Origin: Comamonadaceae bacterium
GTDB taxonomy: Bacteria; Pseudomonadota; Gammaproteobacteria; Burkholderiales; Burkholderiaceae_C
Direction of reading: 5' to 3'
Assembly (NCBI GenBank): GCA_947454585.1
Contig: CANGML010000096.1
Span: 1 to 6,644 of the forward strand
Length of the DNA stretch: 6,644 bases
Shown here: positions 1-5,830 of the stretch, in pieces
Layout of the letters: each line of letters opens with the position of its first letter
Numbering within the stretch: position 1 is the first letter of the stretch
The notes under the pieces: generated by a model
Database searches by the model: none
Told to the model about the DNA's origin: nothing
The model's input: only the letters and a program-made list of their open reading frames with translations
Position numbers and translations under genes: made by a program

Positions 1-1
1 C

Positions 2-355
2 TCTGGCCATTTGCTGGCTTTGGACAAACACACCACGGGCGATGGTTTGGTCAGCGCCTTACAGATTTTGCAAACCTGCGTGCGCAGCGGCAAGGCCATG
101 GCTGATTTGCTCAAAGATGTGACGCTGTTTCCACAAACCCTCATCAACGTGCGTTTGCGTCCGGGCCAAGACTGGCAGTCCAATGCGCGTATGAAAGAGG
201 AAGTGCAAAAAGCCGAATTGGAGCTGGCTGACACCGGTCGTGTGTTGATCCGTGCCAGCGGTACCGAGCCCTTGGTGCGTGTGATGGTCGAAGCGCGGGA
301 TGAAGCGCAAGCCACTGCCTGCGCGAAGCGCATCGCCGATACCTTATCCGCTTAA
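2..355 (+). CDS. glmM: Phosphoglucosamine mutase GlmM, C-terminal part (5' end outside window)
   Basis: GlmM converts glucosamine-6-phosphate to glucosamine-1-phosphate in the cytoplasm, on the way to UDP-GlcNAc for peptidoglycan and lipopolysaccharide. Only the last 117 codons are present; the frame is open to the left edge, so the gene begins outside the window. The visible part starts with [15 protein letters not shown], matching the conserved SGH...TTGDG segment of GlmM (E. coli has SGHVILLDKTTTGDG). It then runs through FPQTLINVR to [14 protein letters not shown] near the end. RxSGTEP is the phosphate-binding loop of the C-terminal domain of alpha-D-phosphohexomutases. The catalytic serine and metal-binding domains lie upstream and cannot be checked. 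The TAA stop at 353-355 overlaps the stop of the convergent MATE gene. The family call is secure; the choice of GlmM over other phosphohexomutases rests on close similarity to the remembered E. coli C-terminus. Confidence 0.95.
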   Translation, partial: SGHLLALDKHTTGDGLVSALQILQTCVRSGKAMADLLKDVTLFPQTLINVRLRPGQDWQSNARMKEEVQKAELELADTGRVLIRASGTEPLVRVMVEARDEAQATACAKRIADTLSA

Positions 356-371
356 GCTTTGAAGCGATAGG
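343..371. terminator. Possible bidirectional hairpin across the glmM/MATE stop codons
   Basis: The sequence can fold as an imperfect stem: CTTAT, a bulged C, then CGCTT (343-353) pairs with AAGCGATAGG (362-371) around an 8-nt loop. It contains both stop codons. Neither side has a run of T, so it is not a classic intrinsic terminator. It may protect 3' ends or slow convergent polymerases, or be chance. It is the only structure I see that could end either transcript here. Confidence 0.3.
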
Positions 372-1713
372 CCGCACGCCACAGCAAGGGCAAGAGCACG
401 GCGGTGGTGATCGTCAATGCCACACTGGCGGTCTGCCAAAAAGCAATCGGCGACTGCGGGACCAGCCACGACAACAGCGCTGTTTCAAAGCCTGTGCCGT
501 AAGCCACCGCGTAGCCGCCTGCCAAGCCAAAGCCCCACAACAGGAGGGTATAGGTCAACAGAGGCACCAAGGTGATGCCATAGCTGCGCAGGGCAAACAC
601 GCAAAACACCTGCACGGCATCTGCTGCGTGATACAGCGTCAGCCACAGCAACAAGCCTGCGGCGAGTGCCGCTACTTCTGGCGATTGTGTGTAGAGCGCG
701 GCAATGGCATCGCGCTGCCACCCGAGCAAGAGGGCAACGCTGAATCCCAGTGTCAAGATCAAGCCCAAGCCGGTACGCAAAGCATGACGCGCACGCTGTA
801 TATCTCCGGCACCTATCCAGTAGCTCACGCGTGCGCTGCTCGCGATCGCTAGCGATAACGGCAGCATATACAGCAAGGCCGCCATATTTGATGCAATTTG
901 ATGACTCGCCGTGGCCACGATCCCTAGGCGCGAAATGAAGAGAGACATGAGGGTGAAGGAGGTGACCTCTACGCCAATGGCCAGTCCACTGGGTAGTCCT
1001 AAGCGCACGAAGCGCCACAAGACTTCGTGATGGGGTCTTTCCAGGGGGGCCCATAGGCGGTAAGGCTTGTAGAACGCTTGCGTCTTGATGAGCCACAGCG
1101 CCATCGCCAACATCAGCACCATGACGACCAAGGTGGCCCAAGCGCAGCCCGCTAACCCCAGGGCCGGAACATACCCTGGCAGTCCCAACACCAGCAAGAT
1201 TGACAAGGGAATTTTGACGGCCAATGCACCGACTTGTACCCAAGTCACGAGCTTGGGTTTGCCCAAGCTTTGATTGAGCGTGCTGAACATGCGAAACAGC
1301 AAGGACGCGGGTAGGCCGAACGCCACAACGGTGAGGTAGTCGCGCACATCGCCTTGTAAATCGAGTGGCACCTGTGTCCAGTTCAGCAAAGGCCCGGGGC
1401 ATAACAAGGCCCACATGCCCAAAGCAGAGGTAATGGCACACAAATAAAGCGCTTGGCGCACAGAGCGCCCAAGCTCCGCATGCTTTCGTGCACCGTGAAG
1501 TTCTGCCCATACAGGCAGCAAAGCTTGCAAGATACCCATCAAGGAGATGTGCACGGTGATGTAGGTGGCCGATGCCACAGCCAGGGCAGCCAAGGCCGTA
1601 TCTGCAAAGCGACCCGCCACAAGCGTATCCGTCACGCTGAATGCCATGACAGCCACTTGCCCGACCATCACCGTGCCGGCATGGCGCATGATGGTGGCGC
1701 GTTCGCTGCTCAT
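352..1713 (-). CDS. MATE family efflux transporter, NorM-like
   Basis: This is an inner-membrane multidrug/cation antiporter of the MATE family in the MOP superfamily, which uses a Na+ or H+ gradient to export drugs or metabolites. The 453-residue product has the usual MATE length and is hydrophobic throughout, consistent with 12 membrane helices in two halves. NorM-type signatures are visible: DTLVAGR (29-35) in helix 1 carries the conserved Asp, and the second half has [12 protein letters not shown] (239-250) with a Glu at 249. HQIASN (271-276) and [20 protein letters not shown] (284-303) follow. I chose ATG at 1713 because its product begins as NorM-like proteins do; an in-frame ATG at 1791 would add 26 polar residues and lie wholly inside the upstream gene. 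No clear Shine-Dalgarno precedes 1713, but the start overlaps the upstream stop (TGATG), suggesting re-initiation by the same ribosomes. The substrate cannot be told from sequence. Confidence 0.93.
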   Translation of the reverse strand: MSSERATIMRHAGTVMVGQVAVMAFSVTDTLVAGRFADTALAALAVASATYITVHISLMGILQALLPVWAELHGARKHAELGRSVRQALYLCAITSALGMWALLCPGPLLNWTQVPLDLQGDVRDYLTVVAFGLPASLLFRMFSTLNQSLGKPKLVTWVQVGALAVKIPLSILLVLGLPGYVPALGLAGCAWATLVVMVLMLAMALWLIKTQAFYKPYRLWAPLERPHHEVLWRFVRLGLPSGLAIGVEVTSFTLMSLFISRLGIVATASHQIASNMAALLYMLPLSLAIASSARVSYWIGAGDIQRARHALRTGLGLILTLGFSVALLLGWQRDAIAALYTQSPEVAALAAGLLLWLTLYHAADAVQVFCVFALRSYGITLVPLLTYTLLLWGFGLAGGYAVAYGTGFETALLSWLVPQSPIAFWQTASVALTITTAVLLPLLWRAAYRFKA

Positions 1714-3443
1714 CAGGGGAGGCGCCGGTGGTAAAGCGTCACGTCTTCGTTGTTGTCTGAGGGACGTCGTATGGTGCGAACCCGCGTCCATTCGCTCAAG
1801 CGCACCACGCTGCCTAACTCGGGCCTCAAATCATTGTCAACGAGCAGCCATGGGCACTTGTTTTCCTCTGGTGCTGGGGTAGACACCAGCAGCCTGACAT
1901 CAAAACCACCGTGGTAGTGAAAGGCGGTCATCTGTCCAACGTCAAGTCCAAAGCTGAGCATGCAGACGTTTTCCGTATGCGCTGCATCTTGTTTCGACAT
2001 GACATTTTGAATCTGTTGCACCCAAGGTTTGTAGCTCCGCGCAAAGTTCAGCAAGGGCAGCCATAAGGTCATCAGCAAGAGCCAGCACAAGGCTGCACCG
2101 CCAGCGGGAAGGACCAAGCTTTTCCAGAGCGCGTGTCGGTGCTGGGCCGTGCGCCACAGCACCAACCAGCCCCACACGCCCGTGGCGGCAAGGGCCATGA
2201 AGAAGGCCAGCCCTCCGAACGTGGGCTCAAAGCCTGGCGCTAGGCGTGCCACGTTGGCAGCAGGCTGTGCAGGCCATCCTGTTTGCATGGCAATCCAGAC
2301 CACCCAAATGATGAAAGCACAGCCCGAAAAAAACAACAACGTGAACCAGTCAATCAATGCTGCCACACTACGGCGAAGGGTCGGTAGCGCAAAGGCGGCC
2401 AAAGTCGCCAACGAGGGCAGTGCCAGCAACAGCGTTTGATCGGCTGAGCGGGTCAACATGGCGGTGCTCACGCTGAGGCCGGTGAACCACATTGGCAACA
2501 CCAAATGACGGCTCCAGTGCAGCGTCGTCCATTGCCGGCGCCAGCGCCACAGGGTCCAAATTGCCAAAGGCCATGCAGGCCAAGTGAACCAAGCGACAAG
2601 GCGCAACCAGCTGCGCCACTCCTGCCAATCGTTGTGCAGTGGAATCAGGCGCCACTGCCACAGATCGAGCACCGTCGAGAAGGCCGCCACAGCCACGCCC
2701 ATGGCCAACAGCCACAAGGCATGTTGCCTGCCCGTGCGGGCAGAAGTACTTTCTCTATCCAGCAAACATAAAAAACCGCTGCCAATCGCCATCAGCACAG
2801 CAAAGCTCGGGGCGCCACTCAGGGTCAGTCCCAGCAATCCTGCCGCGAGCGCCGATAGGCTGTAGCGCGGGTGGTAGGGCAGTGCTGCGACGCCGTAAAA
2901 GGCGCAGCTGACGAAGGCCAATTGCATCAAGATCGGACTGGCTTCGTGCGACAGCAGCGACAGCCCCAAGCAAGCGATCAAGGCGAGCACGGCGCCATCC
3001 GCAATCGTGCGCGCGTAGTCCTTGGGCTTGGCTTCACCACCAAAGGCAAAGGGCACCGGCTGCGCTTGGGGGCTCAGGGCAAGGTAATACACCCCATGCC
3101 AAGTGGTGGCCAGCGTCAAGCCTAAAAGCATGGCAAAGGGGATGCGCACCGCCAGTCCAGCAGAGATCCAGCTGGGAGCCAGTTGAATCGCCCATGCACC
3201 CAACCAATATGGGAGCAGGGCGTCTAAGTCGGGTGCTTGTCCCCACACCTGCGGATTCAGCCAGTCGCTGACACCTTCAGCCAACGCCAACATGTGACCA
3301 AAGGCTGTGAACTCATTGCCCTTCCAAGGCTCGCGACCCAACAAGCCCGGCAACACATAAGCCGCGCAAAACAGCCACAGCGCCACACGCGGCAGTCGGC
3401 GGACGGCACTTTGGGCAACGATGGCTGGGCTAGGGTCGGTCAC
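1713..3443 (-). CDS. ArnT/PMT-like GT-C membrane glycosyltransferase (putative)
   Basis: This 576-residue integral membrane protein resembles the ArnT/PMT-like GT-C group, which transfers sugars from polyprenyl-phosphate donors on the periplasmic face of the inner membrane. Evidence is architectural. There is an N-terminal helix (about 20-36), then GLLGREPWKGNEFTAFGHML (33-52), which resembles the acidic first periplasmic loop of the family. About ten more hydrophobic segments follow to about residue 466, then a soluble C-terminal domain (about 467-576). The stretch around DQTLLLALPSLATLAAFALP (335-354) resembles the sugar-transferase core helices that precede this domain in ArnT. The acceptor and donor are unknown. 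It starts with GTG, since an in-frame TGA lies two codons upstream and no other start is near. No Shine-Dalgarno is visible. Its TGA stop shares one base with the MATE start. A polytopic membrane protein is certain; the glycosyltransferase assignment is moderate. Confidence 0.65.
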   Translation of the reverse strand: MTDPSPAIVAQSAVRRLPRVALWLFCAAYVLPGLLGREPWKGNEFTAFGHMLALAEGVSDWLNPQVWGQAPDLDALLPYWLGAWAIQLAPSWISAGLAVRIPFAMLLGLTLATTWHGVYYLALSPQAQPVPFAFGGEAKPKDYARTIADGAVLALIACLGLSLLSHEASPILMQLAFVSCAFYGVAALPYHPRYSLSALAAGLLGLTLSGAPSFAVLMAIGSGFLCLLDRESTSARTGRQHALWLLAMGVAVAAFSTVLDLWQWRLIPLHNDWQEWRSWLRLVAWFTWPAWPLAIWTLWRWRRQWTTLHWSRHLVLPMWFTGLSVSTAMLTRSADQTLLLALPSLATLAAFALPTLRRSVAALIDWFTLLFFSGCAFIIWVVWIAMQTGWPAQPAANVARLAPGFEPTFGGLAFFMALAATGVWGWLVLWRTAQHRHALWKSLVLPAGGAALCWLLLMTLWLPLLNFARSYKPWVQQIQNVMSKQDAAHTENVCMLSFGLDVGQMTAFHYHGGFDVRLLVSTPAPEENKCPWLLVDNDLRPELGSVVRLSEWTRVRTIRRPSDNNEDVTLYHRRLP

Positions 3444-3469
3444 AAAAGTTCAATACAAAAAGTTCAATA
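3443..3469. repeat. Tandem direct repeat of 13/14 bp next to the glycosyltransferase start
   Basis: CAAAAGTTCAATA (3443-3455) is followed directly by CAAAAAGTTCAATA (3456-3469); the copies differ by one extra A. On the coding strand of the downstream gene this reads TATTGAACTTTT(T)G twice, between the rpmE2 terminator T-run and the GTG start. It could be a slippage duplication, a pair of regulator sites, or weak promoter elements (TTGAAC and TATTGA are poor -35/-10 matches). Confidence 0.75.
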
Positions 3470-3504
3470 AAAAAAGGCAGCACGGAAAAGCCGAGCTGCC
3501 TTTT
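3469..3504 (-). terminator. Intrinsic terminator of rpmE2
   Basis: The arms AAAAGGCAGC (3472-3481) and GCTGCCTTTT (3495-3504) pair over 10 bp. After one A-A mismatch, CGG (3483-3485) pairs with CCG (3491-3493) around an AAAAG loop. Read leftward, the stem ends in a run of seven T (3475 to 3469), as expected for Rho-independent termination. It begins 18 nt after the rpmE2 stop. Rightward it has only four T, so it should act mainly leftward. Confidence 0.9.
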
Positions 3505-3522
3505 GTAGAGTGAGCGGTTTGC

Positions 3523-3780
3523 TTACTTGGCGGCAGTTTTGCCGTACTTGTTGCGGAAGCGCTCGACGCGGCCACCCATGTTATCGACAGACTTCTGTGT
3601 GCCTGTGTAGAAGGGGTGTGATTCGCTGGTGGTGTCCAGCTTGTAAAGCGGCAGCTCGCGGCCGTCTTCCATCTTGATCATTTCTTTGGTGCTCGCGCAT
3701 GAGCGCGTCACAAATTTGAAACCATTAGACATGTCCATGAAACAGATTTCACGGTAGTTGGGGTGAATGCCTTCTTTCAT
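3523..3780 (-). CDS. rpmE2: 50S ribosomal protein bL31, type B
   Basis: bL31 binds the large ribosomal subunit near the central protuberance and bridges to the 30S subunit. The 85-residue product begins [12 protein letters not shown], continues with [10 protein letters not shown] (18-27), and contains [20 protein letters not shown], the typical type B segment. Type A L31 has paired cysteines (CxC near 16-18 and CxxC near 37-40) that hold zinc. Here only C13 and C28 occur and the HPFYTG segment has no CxxC, so this is the zinc-free form. Start choice: an in-frame ATG at 3840 would add 20 residues absent from the family, whereas ATG at 3780 has AAGGA six bases upstream. It is followed by a strong terminator and preceded by a candidate promoter, so it looks monocistronic. 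Some bacteria express type B paralogues during zinc shortage; I see no obvious Zur operator here, so it may be the only L31. Confidence 0.96.
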   Translation of the reverse strand: MKEGIHPNYREICFMDMSNGFKFVTRSCASTKEMIKMEDGRELPLYKLDTTSESHPFYTGTQKSVDNMGGRVERFRNKYGKTAAK

Positions 3781-3786
3781 CGCTTT

Positions 3787-3791
3787 TCCTT
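3787..3791 (-). promoter_or_regulatory. Shine-Dalgarno of rpmE2 (AAGGA)
   Basis: AAGGA on the minus strand lies 6 nt before ATG at 3780 and decides the start against the longer frame opening at 3840. It sits just downstream of a GCAGCTGC palindrome (3795-3802) in the leader. Confidence 0.8.
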
Positions 3792-3848
3792 CGAGCAGCT
3801 GCGGTAGCCACGCCGACCTATTTCGACACACTTTCCGCAAAACGCACG

Positions 3849-3857
3849 ATTATGCCA
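3849..3857 (-). promoter_or_regulatory. Candidate extended -10 promoter for rpmE2
   Basis: On the minus strand TGGCATAAT matches an extended -10 element (TGn followed by CATAAT, five of six to TATAAT). No good -35 is seen 16-18 nt upstream, which extended -10 promoters can tolerate. Transcription would start near 3842 and give a leader of about 60 nt. The site lies in the 90-bp gap after the AEC gene stop, where a promoter for rpmE2 is expected. Confidence 0.45.
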
Positions 3858-3870
3858 CGAAACAAGCCAT

Positions 3871-4776
3871 TTAGCGCAGTACAGCGAGCGCAAATGGCAG
3901 GCTGAGCATGCCTAAAACCGTGGATAGCGTCACCAGCCCCGCCACGAAAGCGCCGTTGTAGCCCATGCGCGTGGCTAAGACATAGCAGTTGGTGGCGGTG
4001 GGCAGCGCTGAAAAAGCCAACAACACGGTAGTTTGGGTGGTGTCCAATTCAAAAGCACGGGCCAACCCCCAAGCCAAGATGGGGGTGATCAGGTGGCGAA
4101 TGGTGAGCAATGCAATGGCCAAGGTTTTGGCCTTGATCAGATCACCAAAATACATGCCTGCACCCGCGGTCATGAGGCCTAGCGCCAATGAGGCAGCGCC
4201 GATGCGCTGCAAGGTAGGCTCAATCCAGCTCGGGATATGCAGGCCCAGCAGGTTGGCCAAGAGGCCGGAGACTGTGGCCAAAATCAAAGGGTTACGGACC
4301 AACTCGCGTCCAAAGCTTCGTTGCGAATGGCGTGCCATGGGCCATACCGCTGCAATGTTGAACATCGGCACACAGACGCCTATCAGCACCGCGATCAGCA
4401 ACAAAGCTTGCGGACCAGCAACGCGCTCGGCCATTGCCAGTGCAATGAACGAGTTAAACCGGAAACCCACTTGGGCGCTGGCTGCATGCAAACGACCATC
4501 GATATGTGGGCGCAAAAAAGGGAGTTTGGGCAGGGCGTAAGTGATGCTGACACTACAAAATCCAAGCACCAATCCAGCCATGATCAGCGATGAGGCGGAT
4601 TGCAAATCCAAAGGCGTGCGCACGATGGAATGAAATAACAAAACCGGGAAAAGAAAGAAATAAACCAGACTCTCGACTTGCTCCCAAACGGTGCGATTGA
4701 GGGCGGTGTAGCGGCAGACCAAATAGCCGCAAAGAATTAAAGAGAAATCTGGAAAAAGAAGTTGAGCGTAATTCAC
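3871..4776 (-). CDS. AEC family transporter (auxin efflux carrier-like permease)
   Basis: This is an inner-membrane secondary carrier of the AEC family (PF03547), whose bacterial members move organic acids such as malate or malonate. The name auxin efflux carrier comes from plant relatives and does not imply auxin. The 301-residue product fits the family (about 300-320) and its ten-helix plan. Visible family-like segments are FFLFPVLLFHSIVR (40-53), RNPLILATVSGLLANLLG (161-178), GLMTAGAGMYFG (200-211), and ALPTATNCYVLATRMG (257-272) near the C-terminus. The start is GTG at 4776; it gives MNYAQLLFPDFSLI, which agrees with relatives, but no clear Shine-Dalgarno precedes it. It is divergent from the Bug gene 91 bp away; such sharing could mean a common regulator or related substrates, but this is inference. 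No terminator is seen between it and rpmE2, so some read-through into rpmE2 is possible. Confidence 0.92.
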   Translation of the reverse strand: MNYAQLLFPDFSLILCGYLVCRYTALNRTVWEQVESLVYFFLFPVLLFHSIVRTPLDLQSASSLIMAGLVLGFCSVSITYALPKLPFLRPHIDGRLHAASAQVGFRFNSFIALAMAERVAGPQALLLIAVLIGVCVPMFNIAAVWPMARHSQRSFGRELVRNPLILATVSGLLANLLGLHIPSWIEPTLQRIGAASLALGLMTAGAGMYFGDLIKAKTLAIALLTIRHLITPILAWGLARAFELDTTQTTVLLAFSALPTATNCYVLATRMGYNGAFVAGLVTLSTVLGMLSLPFALAVLR

Positions 4777-4867
4777 AGCTGAGAGAATAACCGCTTTTCA
4801 AGGCTTGAGTCTCCTGAAAGCGACTAGGATTCAAGGGTGGTTTGATTGATTTTTTAGGAGTAACACC
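4777..4867. promoter_or_regulatory. Divergent intergenic region with candidate operator palindrome
   Basis: These 91 bp must hold the promoters of both the AEC gene (leftward) and the bug gene (rightward). They contain a perfect odd palindrome, TCAAG-G-CTTGA, at 4798-4808, and a further TCAAG half-site at 4831-4835. The flanks CGCTTTTCA (4792-4800; read c4792 to a4800) and TGAAAGCG (4815-4822) also form an imperfect inverted repeat. A T-N9-A/T-N11-A style dyad is common for LysR-type regulators, but no regulator gene lies in the window. I cannot assign clean -35/-10 pairs: TTGAGT (4805) with TAGGAT (4825) has too short a spacer (14 nt). Confidence 0.35.
4856..4860 (+). promoter_or_regulatory. 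Shine-Dalgarno of the bug gene (AGGAG)
   Basis: AGGAG ends 7 nt before ATG at 4868. It is the best ribosome-binding site in the window and fixes the start that yields a full signal peptide. Confidence 0.9.
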
Positions 4868-5830
4868 ATGCAACGTCGTCATTGTTTTGCCGTCTCTTTG
4901 TTGGCCTTCGCGAGCGCGGCGATGGCCCAGAGCTATCCCAATAAAACCATTCAGTTGCAAGTGCCCTTTGCGCCCGGTGGAACCACGGACATCATCGCCC
5001 GTACGATTGCCGAGCCCCTCAGCAAAGCACTGGGGCAGACGGTGGTGGTGATCAACAAGGCCGGTGGCGGCGGCGTGGTGGGTGCGAACGAAACTGCCAA
5101 GGCTGCGCCAGATGGTTACTCGCTAGGCATTGCCACCGTGTCGACCACGGCTGCCAATCCCGCTATCAACACCAAAATCCCTTACAACCCCATCACTGAT
5201 TTTTCGCCCATCATCAACATTGCTGCAACACCCAACATCATCGCGGTCCACCCCACTTTTCCGGCGAAGGACTACAAAAGCTTTGTGGCTGAGGTGAAAC
5301 GCTCTCCCGGTAAATATTCTTACTCTTCCTCTGGCACTGGGGGCATTGGCCATTTGCAGATGGAGTTGTACAAAAACCTGAGCGGTACTTTTGTGACGCA
5401 CATTCCCTACCGTGGTGCTGGACCTGCCTTGAACGACACCGTCGCGGGTCAAGTGCCCATGATTTTTGACAACTTGCCCTCTGCTTTGCCCTTTATCAAA
5501 GACAACCGCTTGGTACCGATTGTGGTGGCCGCCCCTCAGCGCTTGGCTGTGTTGCCCAATGTGCCCACCTTCAAAGAGGTGGGCTTGGAGCCTGTCAACC
5601 GCATGGCTTATTACGGCATTTATGGGCCCAAAGGCTTGCCTAAAGAAGTCATCGACAAAGTCAATGCAGGTGTGCGCAAGGCCCTGGAAGATCCCGCTGT
5701 GCGCAAGCGCATTGAAGACACCGGCTCTCTCATCATTGGCAACACGCCAGAGCAATTTGCAGCACAAATCAAGGCTGAGTTCGACGTTTATAAAAACGTG
5801 GTGATCGAACAAAAGCTCACCTTGGATTGA
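4868..5830 (+). CDS. Bug family tripartite tricarboxylate transporter substrate-binding protein (TctC-like)
   Basis: This is a periplasmic solute-binding protein of the Bug/TctC family (PF03401), which captures carboxylates and similar small molecules for TctA/TctB permeases or for sensing. The 320-residue length is typical. A Sec signal peptide is clear: charged MQRRH, a hydrophobic core, and a likely cut after AMA at 20. The only cysteine in it (C6) is not in a lipobox, so it is soluble rather than a lipoprotein. The mature protein begins QSYPNK and shows the family blocks [14 protein letters not shown] (32-45), [18 protein letters not shown] (55-72), AAPDGYSL (79-86), [15 protein letters not shown] (153-167) and [12 protein letters not shown] (179-190). 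The two PGG and GTGG/YRGAGP loops normally form the ligand pocket. No tctA/tctB gene is in the window, so it is an orphan here, as many Bug proteins are. The ligand is unknown. Its stop appears to overlap the xerD start. Confidence 0.95.
   Translation: MQRRHCFAVSLLAFASAAMAQSYPNKTIQLQVPFAPGGTTDIIARTIAEPLSKALGQTVVVINKAGGGGVVGANETAKAAPDGYSLGIATVSTTAANPAINTKIPYNPITDFSPIINIAATPNIIAVHPTFPAKDYKSFVAEVKRSPGKYSYSSSGTGGIGHLQMELYKNLSGTFVTHIPYRGAGPALNDTVAGQVPMIFDNLPSALPFIKDNRLVPIVVAAPQRLAVLPNVPTFKEVGLEPVNRMAYYGIYGPKGLPKEVIDKVNAGVRKALEDPAVRKRIEDTGSLIIGNTPEQFAAQIKAEFDVYKNVVIEQKLTLD

Noticed and set aside
485..1510. 341-codon minus-strand frame inside the MATE gene
   Set aside because: It is an alternate frame of the MATE gene with heavy Arg, Cys and His content and no membrane pattern or family motif.
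1714..1791. Longer MATE start at 1791 adding 26 residues
   Set aside because: The extra residues are polar, unlike MATE N-termini, and are encoded wholly within the end of the glycosyltransferase gene. The start at 1713 overlaps that gene's stop in the usual coupled way.
3781..3870. Zur operator upstream of the zinc-free L31 gene
   Set aside because: I looked for an AT-rich GTTATA-like dyad and saw none; only a GC-rich GCAGCTGC palindrome is present.
3989..4540. 183-codon plus-strand frame opposite the AEC gene
   Set aside because: It is antisense to a confident gene; its composition reflects the complement of hydrophobic codons and nothing suggests a real protein.
4553..4960. 135-codon minus-strand frame spanning the AEC/bug intergenic region
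   Set aside because: It would run through the bug 5' end, both regulatory regions and the AEC start in another frame; it has no motif or ribosome site.
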